A stretch of 64,000 bases of DNA from Jeongeupia wiesaeckerbachi (GTDB lineage: Bacteria > Pseudomonadota > Gammaproteobacteria > Burkholderiales > Chitinibacteraceae): NCBI RefSeq assembly GCF_050916355.1, contig NZ_CP136946.1, positions 992,001-1,056,000 on the forward strand. Direction: 5' to 3'. Shown here in pieces: positions 33,885 to 41,476 of the stretch (positions within the stretch are counted from its first letter, which is position 1; each line of letters begins with the position of its first letter). Made by a program: the position numbers and the translations under genes. The notes beneath the pieces were generated by a model. The model had not been told where the DNA came from, searched no databases, and was given only the letters and a program-made list of their open reading frames with translations.

Positions 33885-35078
33885 TCAGCCGGCGATGCAG
33901 GTGCGCGATGCGCGCGCGATCACCAGCTCTTCATTGGTCGGGATCACGTAGACGGCGATCTTGCTATCGGCCGTCGAGATCCGCCGCGGTTCGCCCGAAC
34001 GGATCTTGTTGGCGGCCTCGTCGATCTCGATGCCGAGCCAGCGCAGCTGGCGGCAGACGTCGAGACGCACGTCGGCGCCGTTTTCACCGATGCCGGCGGT
34101 GAACACCAGCGCGTCGAAGCCTTCCAGCGCGGCGGCCAGCGATGCCGCCTCGCGCACGACCTTGCTGACGAAATAATCGATCGCCAGCTTGGCGCGCACG
34201 CTGCCGCTGTCTTCCAGATCACGCATATCGCTGGAAATGCCCGACAGGCCCAAGAGACCCGATTGCTTGTACAGCAGGTCTTCGATCTGCTGCGCATCCA
34301 TCTTCAGATGGTTAATCAGGTGCAGCACGACGCCGGCATCGATCGAGCCGGTGCGGGTGCCCATCGGCAGGCCTTCGAGTGCGGTGAAGCCCATCGTCGA
34401 TGCGATGCCCTTGCACGCCAGCAGCGCCGCCATCGACGAACCGTTGCCGAGGTGGGCGACCACGGTGCGGCCTTCGGCAGCCTTGGTGTCGATCTGCGGC
34501 AGCACGCTGGCGATGTACTCGTACGACAGGCCGTGGAAACCGTAACGGCGGATGCCTTCCTTGAGCGACAGCTCGTACGGCAGCGCGTACAGCTGGTTCA
34601 GTTCGGGCTGGCCGGAGTGGAAGGCGGTATCGAAGCAGACGACTTGCGGCACGCCCGGCAGCAGCTCGCCCATGATCTTGATCGGCGTGATGTTGTGCGG
34701 CTCGTGCAGCGGTGCCAGCGGGATCAGCTTTTCAAGTTCGCTGATCACTTCCGGCGTCACCAGCTCGGGCTTGGAAAAACGCGTGCCACCGTGGACGACG
34801 CGATGACCGACGACGCCGATCTTGCGGCCGGCGGTAACGGTCTCGAGCCACTTGAGGATGTGGCGCAGCGAGGTATCGTGGCTCTTGGGCAGCGCGGCCG
34901 GCAGATCCTCGTCGACCAACTTCTTGTCGGACGCGTCCTTGGCGGTGAAGTGCGGCGTGACATAGATGCCTTCCATCTGCCCCTTGTAGAGCAGCGCCGG
35001 ATCGGCCGGGGTGTTGTCGAACAGCGAGAACTTGATGCTCGACGAACCGGCATTGATGACGAGGAGAAGATCGTTCAT
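33885..35078 (-). CDS. ackA: Acetate kinase
   Basis: A 397-residue ASKHA-fold kinase that converts acetyl phosphate and ADP to acetate and ATP. The N-terminal signature is 'LLVINAGSSSIKFSLFD', the second is 'HRVVHGGTRFSKPELVTPEV', and the adenosine and active-site motifs 'CFDTAFHSG', 'VAHLGNGSSMAA' and 'VFTAGIGENGADVR' are all present. Its ATG begins one base after the stop of the upstream phosphotransacetylase fusion gene, so the two are one operon. A terminator follows. Confidence 0.97.
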   Translation of the reverse strand: MNDLLLVINAGSSSIKFSLFDNTPADPALLYKGQMEGIYVTPHFTAKDASDKKLVDEDLPAALPKSHDTSLRHILKWLETVTAGRKIGVVGHRVVHGGTRFSKPELVTPEVISELEKLIPLAPLHEPHNITPIKIMGELLPGVPQVVCFDTAFHSGQPELNQLYALPYELSLKEGIRRYGFHGLSYEYIASVLPQIDTKAAEGRTVVAHLGNGSSMAALLACKGIASTMGFTALEGLPMGTRTGSIDAGVVLHLINHLKMDAQQIEDLLYKQSGLLGLSGISSDMRDLEDSGSVRAKLAIDYFVSKVVREAASLAAALEGFDALVFTAGIGENGADVRLDVCRQLRWLGIEIDEAANKIRSGEPRRISTADSKIAVYVIPTNEELVIARASRTCIAG

Positions 35079-36422
35079 TTAATGGCTTCCTTTGGCATGC
35101 GCCACCAGCGCCATCACGGCGGCAGAGGCAAGACGGGACTTCACATCGTCGGCACGGCTGGTCAGCACGATCGGAACGCGCGCCCCCAGCACAATGCCGG
35201 CGGCTTCGGCCCCGGCGAAATAAATCATCAACTTGGCCAGCATATTGCCGGCCTCGATATCGGGCACGATCAGCACGTCGGCCTCGCCGGCTACCGGCGA
35301 CTCGATGCCCTTGGCCTGCGCTGCCGCCTTCGAGACGGCGTTGTCGAACGCCAGCGGCCCGTCGAGCACCGCACCGGTGATCTGGCCGCGATCGGCCATC
35401 TTGCACAGCAGCGCCGCATCCAGCGTCGATGGCATCTTGTCGTAAACGGTCTCGACCGCCGACAGCAGCGCGACCTTGGGGCGCGCAATGCCGAGCACGT
35501 GCGCCAGATTGATCGCGTTCTGGGTGATGTCGACCTTGGCGCCCAGATCCGGCGCAATATTGATCGCCACGTCGCTGACCAGCAGCGGCCGGCCGTACGC
35601 CGGTACATCCATCACGTAAACGTGCGACACGCGCTTGCCGGCGCGCAGGCCTTCCTTGGCCATCACCGCGCGCATCAGTTCGTCGGTATGCAGCTTGCCC
35701 TTCATCAGTGCCTGCGCCTCGCCGCTGCGGCACAACGCGACGGCGGCTTCGGCCGAAGCGACGCTGTGCTCGGTATCGACGATGCGCAGATCGGCGAGAT
35801 TCAGCCCCTCCTGATCGGCGACCGCGCGGATTTTCGCTGCCGGGCCAACCAGGATCGGCGTGATCAGGCCGGCCTCATACGCTTCAAGCGCCCCGCGCAG
35901 CGAGGCATCATCGGTCGGATGCGCCACGGCGGTCGGCACCGGCGGCAGCTGGGCAGCACGGGCGCGGAGGTTACTGAAGACGTGGTACTGCCGCAATGTA
36001 AGTTGTGGTGGTTCGTCGAAGCGGTTCTCGCGCTTCACCGTCGGCGGGATCAGCGTGATCGGCCCGGAGGCGATCACCTCGCCGTCCTGGTTTTCGCAGC
36101 GGCAGTCGACGATCACCTGCCGCGTCGCCGCGTCCTTTTCCTGCACCGTCAGCGCGATCGACAAGGTGTCGCCATCGCGAATCCAGCCGAACGACTGCAT
36201 TGAATGGCCGGCCAGAATCGATCCGTTCCCGGGAAAGAAGTTGGTTGCCGTCGACGACAGTAGCGAAAATGCACCAATCGCCGGTGCCTGCAGCTTGCCG
36301 CCGATCTCGCGTGAGCCGGCGATCAGCGCAAACAAGGTAAGATCGCCCGGCTTGACCACGTGCGTGCGGGTGTAGCGCATGCCCGGCTGGATATCGTCGA
36401 ACAGAATGTTTTCCTGGGTCAT
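35079..36422 (-). CDS. MaoC-like hydratase / phosphate acetyltransferase fusion
   Basis: A 447-residue two-domain protein. Residues 1-135 form a MaoC-type hot-dog domain ('MRYTRTHVVKPGDLTLFALIAGSREI', 'GHSMQSFGWIRDGDTL'). Residues 150-447 form a phosphate acetyl/butyryltransferase ('PTAVAHPTDDASLRGALEAYEAGLITPILVGP', 'MKGKLHTDELMRAV', 'HVYVMDVPAYGRPLLVSDVAINIAPDL'). The transferase makes acetyl or butyryl phosphate for the kinase encoded immediately downstream. The usual catalytic Asp/His of MaoC hydratases are not obvious in my reading, so that domain may bind rather than hydrate acyl-CoA. AAGAAGAGA precedes the ATG. Confidence 0.9.
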   Translation of the reverse strand: MTQENILFDDIQPGMRYTRTHVVKPGDLTLFALIAGSREIGGKLQAPAIGAFSLLSSTATNFFPGNGSILAGHSMQSFGWIRDGDTLSIALTVQEKDAATRQVIVDCRCENQDGEVIASGPITLIPPTVKRENRFDEPPQLTLRQYHVFSNLRARAAQLPPVPTAVAHPTDDASLRGALEAYEAGLITPILVGPAAKIRAVADQEGLNLADLRIVDTEHSVASAEAAVALCRSGEAQALMKGKLHTDELMRAVMAKEGLRAGKRVSHVYVMDVPAYGRPLLVSDVAINIAPDLGAKVDITQNAINLAHVLGIARPKVALLSAVETVYDKMPSTLDAALLCKMADRGQITGAVLDGPLAFDNAVSKAAAQAKGIESPVAGEADVLIVPDIEAGNMLAKLMIYFAGAEAAGIVLGARVPIVLTSRADDVKSRLASAAVMALVAHAKGSH

Positions 36423-36540
36423 CGGTCTCTTCTTCCACTGGGCTGAAACGAGAAATATGCCCACATCGTAGAAAGGCCATTGTTGCACTGCAATTAAAAA
36501 GCCGATCGGGCTACATTAATGACAAATGTCTTGACGCTTG

Positions 36541-36554
36541 TTGGTTAAGATCAA
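36541..36554. promoter_or_regulatory. FNR/ANR-like box between pta-ackA and the lipoyl-like gene
   Basis: TTGGT-N4-ATCAA differs at one position from the FNR/ANR consensus TTGAT-N4-ATCAA. It lies 119 bases before the phosphotransacetylase start and 36 bases before the lipoyl-like gene, in their shared divergent region. Oxygen control of an acetate pathway would make sense, but one site is weak evidence. Confidence 0.3.
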
Positions 36555-36590
36555 GGCCCCACGGTTCCCGTCACGTAGATATTTACCGCC

Positions 36591-37055
36591 ATGGCTGCCG
36601 ACACGACTACCCATCTGATTTGCGCGCCGGACTTCGACGGCGTCGCCACCGTGACCGCGCTGCAGTATCCGGTCGGCACCCCGATCGCCGGCGACGCCCG
36701 GCTACTGACCCTGGTGTTCGACAACGGCAGTGACCAGCACGTTCACGCCCCCGAAGCCGGCATCCTGAACGGCTATACGGTGGCCGCCGGCGATCCGGTG
36801 CGTGCCGGCGAGCTGCTCGCCTTGATGGATATCGAGGAAGCGCCGACCGGCTGGCTGTTCCCGCCCACGGCGACGCCGGCCGTCGCAGACAACGATCGAG
36901 CCGCCAGCCCGGTCGACTGGCTGATGGTGTCGGTCGACGCCGCCCGGCTGGCGGCACGGCTCGGCGTCGACCTGTCCGAGCTGGCGGCGCCGGGCCGGAT
37001 CGACGTTGCCGATGTCGAACATTTCGTGCGCGAAAAGCTGGCCCGGCCCCGCTGA
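36591..37055 (+). CDS. Lipoyl-like protein with E3-binding-like domain, modification lysine absent
   Basis: A 154-residue protein. Residues 15-85 follow the biotinyl/lipoyl hairpin pattern ('LLTLVFDNGSDQHVHAPEAGIL..YTVAAGDPVRAGELLALMD'). At the turn where lipoyl domains have the modified lysine (ETDKA), this one has FDNGS, so Asn45 replaces it. Residues 113-150 resemble the E3/E1-binding domain of 2-oxoacid dehydrogenase E2 subunits ('AARLAARLGVDLSEL...GRIDVADVEHFV'). The acyltransferase core is missing. It may bind a dehydrogenase component or act as a scaffold. It lies divergent from pta-ackA. Confidence 0.55.
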   Translation: MAADTTTHLICAPDFDGVATVTALQYPVGTPIAGDARLLTLVFDNGSDQHVHAPEAGILNGYTVAAGDPVRAGELLALMDIEEAPTGWLFPPTATPAVADNDRAASPVDWLMVSVDAARLAARLGVDLSELAAPGRIDVADVEHFVREKLARPR

Positions 37056-37070
37056 CCACCAGCCAGCATG

Positions 37071-37099
37071 CAAAACGCCCCGCATTGCGGGGCGTTTTG
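37071..37099. terminator. Bidirectional terminator between the lipoyl-like gene and DAHP synthase
   Basis: A perfect 14-bp inverted repeat (CAAAACGCCCCGCA and its complement) around a single base, with A and T runs at its ends, between two convergent genes. Suits termination on both strands. Confidence 0.85.
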
Positions 37100-37118
37100 A
37101 CTGGGATCGCAGAACCGA

Positions 37119-38189
37119 TCAGGCGCCGAGCTTGGCCAGCGCGCGACGGCGCAGCACCGCCTCGGACAATTCGGCCAGCGAGGCCTCGGTGTCGCTCCAG
37201 CCGATGCAGCCATCGGTGATCGACTGGCCGTAGCACAGTTCCTTGCCCTCGACCGGGTCCTGACGACCTTCGACCAGATGCGACTCGATCATCACGCCGA
37301 AGATCGCGCCATTGCCTTCGCCGATCTGCGCGGCGACGTCGCTCGACACTTCCATCTGCCGGCGGTAATCCTTGCGGCTATTGGCGTGGCTGAAGTCGAT
37401 CATCACCTTCTGCGGTACACCGGCAGCGGCCAGGTCGGCCATCGCGGCGCGGACATGGTTGGCGTCGTAGTTCGGTTCCTTGCCGCCGCGCAGGATGATG
37501 TGGCAATCCGGGTTGCCGGCGGTAGCGACGATGGCCGAGTGGCCCATCTTGGTCACCGACAAGAAATGGTGCGGCTGGCCGGCGGCGCGGATCGCGTCGA
37601 TGGCGATCTTCATATTGCCGTCGGTACCGTTCTTGAAGCCAACCGGACACGACAGGCCGCTCGACAATTCGCGGTGAACCTGCGACTCGGTCGTGCGCGC
37701 GCCGATCGCGCCCCAGCTCATCAGATCGGCCATGTATTGCGGCGTGATCATGTCGAGGAATTCGCCAGCGGTCGGCAGGCCGGTATCGTTCAGTTCAAGC
37801 AACAGCTTGCGGGCGATGCGCAGACCGTCGTTGATATTGAAGCTGCCGTTCAGGTACGGGTCGTTGATCAGGCCTTTCCAGCCGACGGTGGTACGCGGCT
37901 TTTCGAAATAGACCCGCATCACCACTTCGAGCGTGCCCTTGTACTGCGCGCGCAGCTTCAGCAGTTGCTGACCGTATTCAAGCGCGGCCTTGGTATCGTG
38001 GATCGAGCACGGCCCGACGATGACCAGCAGGCGGTCATCACTGCCTTCGAGGATATTGTGGATCGCCTGGCGCGATTCAAATACCGCCGCCGACGCGGTC
38101 TCGGTGACCGGATATTTTTCCAGCACTGCCACGGGCGGCAGCAGTTCTTTGATCTCGCGGATACGAACGTCGTCGGTCTGGTAATGCAT
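37119..38189 (-). CDS. aroG: 3-deoxy-7-phosphoheptulonate (DAHP) synthase, AroG type
   Basis: A 356-residue type I DAHP synthase that condenses phosphoenolpyruvate and erythrose 4-phosphate in the first step of aromatic amino-acid synthesis. Conserved blocks are 'VIVGPCSIHD', 'RVYFEKPRTTVGWKGLINDP', 'GEFLDMITPQY', 'SCPVGFKNGTDG', 'HIILRGGKEPNYDA' and 'MIDFSHANS'. The N-terminal extension (DVRIREIKELLPP) is the region that binds the feedback amino acid. Which of Phe, Tyr or Trp inhibits it cannot be read with confidence. Confidence 0.95.
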   Translation of the reverse strand: MHYQTDDVRIREIKELLPPVAVLEKYPVTETASAAVFESRQAIHNILEGSDDRLLVIVGPCSIHDTKAALEYGQQLLKLRAQYKGTLEVVMRVYFEKPRTTVGWKGLINDPYLNGSFNINDGLRIARKLLLELNDTGLPTAGEFLDMITPQYMADLMSWGAIGARTTESQVHRELSSGLSCPVGFKNGTDGNMKIAIDAIRAAGQPHHFLSVTKMGHSAIVATAGNPDCHIILRGGKEPNYDANHVRAAMADLAAAGVPQKVMIDFSHANSRKDYRRQMEVSSDVAAQIGEGNGAIFGVMIESHLVEGRQDPVEGKELCYGQSITDGCIGWSDTEASLAELSEAVLRRRALAKLGA

Positions 38190-38334
38190 GGTGGATCCCT
38201 GAGCGTGGCAGCACGCTGGCCTTGTGCAGCGCGGTATTTTTATCGAACGCTTAGGGTAGCGCCTTCGCCAGAGCCGAACAAGGGCGCCACAGCCGAAATA
38301 GCGAAACGCCCGACACTGCCGATCAACGGCACGG

Positions 38335-38781
38335 TCAACGCGATTCGCGACAGTCGGCGCAGACGCCCTTGATGGTGATTTCCAGCGCCTCGGCGGCGAA
38401 GTCCTGCGGCAGCGCCACCGGCAGATCGGTCCGGAACGACTCGATGCAGTAGAAGCGCCCGCAGACGCGGCAATGGAAGTGGGCGTGACGGTGTTGCACC
38501 GTCGCGACCGAGAAGCGCCAGACGCGGTCGTCACCGGCGAGCTTGTGCGCCAGACCTTCGTCGGTCAGCCATTCGAGCACCCGGTAAACGGTGACCCGAT
38601 CAATGACCGGATCAAGACTCTCGACCACATCGAGATGCGACAGCGGCCGTTGCGCTGCGATCAACGCTGCCAGTACGCGCAACCGCGCAGCGGTGGCACG
38701 CGCACCGGTACGGGCGATCAGCTCGCGCGCCGGGTCGAGTGTATCGGCCCCGGCGGCGGGCGGGGCGGCCCGCACGCCCAT
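38335..38781 (-). CDS. Fur-family regulator, Zur-like
   Basis: A 148-residue ferric-uptake-family repressor. The winged helix (about 20-90) contains 'GARATAARLRVLAALIAAQRPLSHLDVVESL' and 'VTVYRVLEWLTDEGLAHKL'. The dimer domain has 'HAHFHCRVCGRFYCIES' and 'CADCRESR', so Cys104/107 and Cys141/144 form the structural zinc site. The short His-rich 'HRHAHFH' resembles Zur more than Fur, but the exact metal is not certain. The dksA gene lies directly upstream, 2 bases away, in the same direction. Confidence 0.85.
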   Translation of the reverse strand: MGVRAAPPAAGADTLDPARELIARTGARATAARLRVLAALIAAQRPLSHLDVVESLDPVIDRVTVYRVLEWLTDEGLAHKLAGDDRVWRFSVATVQHRHAHFHCRVCGRFYCIESFRTDLPVALPQDFAAEALEITIKGVCADCRESR

Positions 38782-38783
38782 GC

Positions 38784-39200
38784 TTAGTCGGCGTACTGCT
38801 TTTTCATCCGCTCGCGGCGTTCCTGCGCCTCAAGCGACAACGACGCGGTCGGACGCGCGACCAGACGGCCAAGGCCGATCGGCTCGCCGGTGTCCTCGCA
38901 ATAGCCGTAGGAAGCGTCATCGATCTTGCGCAGCGTCGATTCGATCTTCATCAACAGCTTGCGTTCACGGTCACGGGTACGCAGTTCGAGCGCGTACTCT
39001 TCCTCGAGCGTCGCGCGATCGGCAGGATCGGGGGTCGCCTCTTGCTCTTGCAGGTTCTGGCTGGTCTGGCTGGCATTGGCCAACAGTTCCGCCTTGTTCT
39101 TCAGCAGCAGTTCCCGGAAGAACTCGAGGTGATCCGGGTTCATATAGTCCTCTTCCGGACCGTTCCAGCTGAGGATGTCTTTCTCTGTGAGTTTGGCCAT
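38784..39200 (-). CDS. dksA: RNA polymerase-binding transcription factor DksA (cysteine-depleted)
   Basis: A 138-residue DksA, which enters the RNA polymerase secondary channel and works with ppGpp. The coiled-coil tip contains the expected acidic pair in 'PDPADRATLEEE'. The C-terminal zinc-finger region reads 'YGYCEDTGEPIGLGRLVARPTASLSLEAQERRER', with only Cys101 left of the classic four cysteines. Such cysteine-poor DksA proteins are known and fold without zinc. It is followed after 2 bases by the Zur-like gene, so the two are likely co-transcribed. Confidence 0.93.
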   Translation of the reverse strand: MAKLTEKDILSWNGPEEDYMNPDHLEFFRELLLKNKAELLANASQTSQNLQEQEATPDPADRATLEEEYALELRTRDRERKLLMKIESTLRKIDDASYGYCEDTGEPIGLGRLVARPTASLSLEAQERRERMKKQYAD

Positions 39201-39361
39201 CGTCGTACTCGCTTATTCTAGAACCCAGCGGCGCGGCCGCTTACAAAGACATGACGCGCCAAATGGGCAGGCAGCTTAATCAAGTCGAGTGTCCATTGCA
39301 ATAAGACATTTACTAGCCACAAGACGTTCACACTCGCGAACGCCCCGCGGTTTTCGGCGCC

Positions 39362-39676
39362 TTACTTCTGCGCCAGAATCCACTTCACGATCACCTTGAG
39401 GTCGTCGTCGCTGATCTGTTGCGGCGGCATGGCCACCGGCCCGCCCCACTTGCCCTTGGTACCGGCACGCACTTCCTGCATCAGCATCGCTTCGGCCCCC
39501 TTCTGGCCACGATAGCGCGCCGCGACGTCCTTGTACGCCGGGCCGACGATCTTGTGATCAACGGCATGACAGCCCAGGCAGTTGTACTTGGCGATCAGCT
39601 TGGCGCCATCGTCGGCCGCCAGCGCCGGTAGACAGGACAGGGCAAACAGCGCGGGCAGGACACGGGCGAGCTTCAC
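39362..39676 (-). CDS. Class I cytochrome c (c551/c552-like)
   Basis: A 104-residue periplasmic cytochrome: signal peptide (MKLARVLPALFALSCLPALA), haem motif CLGCH with Cys33, Cys36 and axial His37, and a distal methionine in 'GPVAMPPQQIS'. The order and size fit the c551/c5 group of electron carriers that feed terminal oxidases or denitrification enzymes. I start it at the GTG at 39676, with AAAGG upstream, because it gives a proper signal peptide and no ATG does. Confidence 0.88.
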   Translation of the reverse strand: MKLARVLPALFALSCLPALAADDGAKLIAKYNCLGCHAVDHKIVGPAYKDVAARYRGQKGAEAMLMQEVRAGTKGKWGGPVAMPPQQISDDDLKVIVKWILAQK

Positions 39677-39799
39677 GGCATAACCTTTGTTGGTTGTCTT
39701 ATTGGAGCATATTAGCAATAGGTCAAACGCTTGGATACCGGGGCCCATGCTACACTCGCGCGATTCATTGACATCTTCATTACGGGTTCGGGCAGACGC

Positions 39800-40678
39800 A
39801 TGGATCGCATGCAACGCTTCATGACGATGGCCATGCTGCTGTCGCTCTCGACGCACGCGGTGGCGATCTTCGGCATCAAGTTCGTCCTGCCGGAAATCCG
39901 GCGACAATTCGCCGAACAGCCGCTCGAAGTCGTGCTGGTCAACCAGCATACCGAGACCGCGCCGAGCAAGGCCAAGGTCCGCGCGCAGGAGAACGTCGAC
40001 GGCGGCGGCAACACCGACGCCAAGCTCCACGCCGCCAGCCCGCTGCCAGTGCTGAGCCAGCAGGCCTCGGTCGAGTTGCAGCAACAGTTGTCGCGCCAGC
40101 AACAGCTCGAAGCCCAGCAACAGGCGTTGATGGCCAAGCTGCGTGCCGGCGGCCTGCTGTCGGCGCCGGCCAAACCCAGCGAGCAGCACGACAATACCGA
40201 AGCCATCCGCGGCCAGGACAACAAGCCGGCGCAGACCGCGCGCGAGCTGTCCGGCCTGGCCGGCCGGATCGAACAACAGGTCAGCGCCTACGAGGAAAAA
40301 CCCCGCAAGGCCTTCCTGAACACCGCGGCAACCAAGGCGCTGACCGCCGTGTGGGAAGACCAGTGGCGCCAGCAGGTCGAGCGCATCGGCACCAGCACCT
40401 ATCCGACCGACAGCACCGGCAACAAGCTCTACGGCAGCCTGCAGCTCGCGGTCGAAATCAATACCGACGGCTCGATCCGTTCGAGCAAGGTCGAGCGTTC
40501 GTCCGGCAACCGCCAGCTCGACAATGCGGCGCTGAAGATCCTCCTGCGCGCCGCGCCGTTCGCACCGCTGCCCAAGGGGCTGCGTGACGATCTGGGCCAG
40601 CCGGCGACGGTGCTGGTGATCGTGCGGACCTGGACCTTCGCCCGCAACAACACCCTCGCCTCGACGGCCGCGCCCTGA
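39800..40678 (+). CDS. TonB-family energy-transducing protein
   Basis: A 292-residue protein with an N-terminal membrane anchor ('MTMAMLLSLSTHAVAIFGIKFVLP'), a glutamine-rich helical middle (about 85-120, 'LQQQLSRQQQLEAQQQ') and a C-terminal TonB domain ('YGSLQLAVEINTDGSIRSSKVERSSGNRQLDNAALKILLRAAPF'). It lacks the Pro-Lys linker of classic TonB and has a coiled-coil spacer instead, so it may serve a specific partner. Its stop overlaps the ruvC start (TGATG). No exbB/exbD genes are adjacent. Confidence 0.8.
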   Translation: MDRMQRFMTMAMLLSLSTHAVAIFGIKFVLPEIRRQFAEQPLEVVLVNQHTETAPSKAKVRAQENVDGGGNTDAKLHAASPLPVLSQQASVELQQQLSRQQQLEAQQQALMAKLRAGGLLSAPAKPSEQHDNTEAIRGQDNKPAQTARELSGLAGRIEQQVSAYEEKPRKAFLNTAATKALTAVWEDQWRQQVERIGTSTYPTDSTGNKLYGSLQLAVEINTDGSIRSSKVERSSGNRQLDNAALKILLRAAPFAPLPKGLRDDLGQPATVLVIVRTWTFARNNTLASTAAP

Positions 40679-41199
40679 TGCGCATCCTCGGCATCGACCC
40701 GGGCTCGCGCGTGACCGGGTTCGGCGTCATCGACGTCGTCGGCCAGAGCCGCACTTACGCGGCCTCGGGCTGCATCAAGACCGGCGGCGGCAGCCTGCCC
40801 GAACGCGTTCGGGCGCTGCTCGACGGCATTGCCGAAGTCGTCGCCACCTATCACCCCGACATCGCCGCGGTCGAGCAGGTCTTCGTCAACGTCAATCCGG
40901 CGTCGACGCTGATGCTCGGCCAGGCCCGCGGCGCCGTGCTCGCGGCGCTGGTGCACGCCGGTCTGCCGATCGCCGAATACACCGCCCTGCAGGTCAAGCA
41001 GGCCGTCGTCGGCAATGGCCACGCCAACAAGGATCAGGTCGGCCAGATGGTCCAGCGCTTGCTGCGACTCTCCGGCGTCCCGCAGGCCGACGCCGCCGAC
41101 GCGCTCGCGGTGGCGCTGGCGCACTCTCAGCACGCCGGCGGCGCTGCCGCGCAGCTGGCCAAGCTCGGCTTGACGGTCAAACGCGGCCGGCTGGCCTGA
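40678..41199 (+). CDS. ruvC: Holliday junction resolvase RuvC
   Basis: A 173-residue endonuclease that resolves Holliday junctions by paired cuts. The RNase H-like fold begins 'MRILGIDPGSRVTGFGVID' with catalytic Asp7, then 'AVEQVFVNVNPASTLMLGQARG' with the catalytic Glu, and C-terminal 'KDQVGQMVQRLL' and 'ADAADALAVALAH' acidic residues. It overlaps the TonB-like gene by one base. A dispersed repeat (copy D) of about 190 bp separates it from ruvA. Confidence 0.97.
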   Translation: MRILGIDPGSRVTGFGVIDVVGQSRTYAASGCIKTGGGSLPERVRALLDGIAEVVATYHPDIAAVEQVFVNVNPASTLMLGQARGAVLAALVHAGLPIAEYTALQVKQAVVGNGHANKDQVGQMVQRLLRLSGVPQADAADALAVALAHSQHAGGAAAQLAKLGLTVKRGRLA

Positions 41200-41206
41200 A
41201 TCTGTC

Positions 41207-41400
41207 CCATTTGGCGACTGCGCCTGCACATTTCGTTCTCGTCCGATGCTCCGGACCCCCACAAGGGGGCTGCCTTCGGGCCGTCCTCATGGACTTCATG
41301 TCCATTCCGGTTTCCCCCAGGGGGACTTCCTTCGGGGCGCCTTCGCTTCGGGCGAGAACGAACTGGCTCGTTCGCCTACTGAAACAGGCTCTGATTCGTT
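41207..41400 (+). repeat. Dispersed intergenic repeat, copy D (expanded)
   Basis: Fills the gap between ruvC and ruvA. The common blocks are present (GATGCTC, CTCATGGAC, ATTCCGGTTTC, GGGCGAGAACGAACTGGCTC, CTACTGAAACAGG), with the hairpin ATGGAC-N5-GTCCAT at 41289-41305. Two extra segments rich in CCCCC/GGGGG (near 41254-41284 and 41315-41345) make it longer than copies A-C. Copy E carries a similar first insert. Confidence 0.8.
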
Positions 41401-41476
41401 CGGTCCATATGCAACGATCGTTCTATAAACCGGGCAGCGACGCTATACTGCGCTTTTCGCCTGACGAGCCTGAACG

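Noticed and set aside
36530..36590. Sigma-70 promoter for the lipoyl-like gene (TTGACG near 36,531)
   Set aside because: A -35-like box exists, but no -10 box at a proper distance was convincing, so it is not listed.
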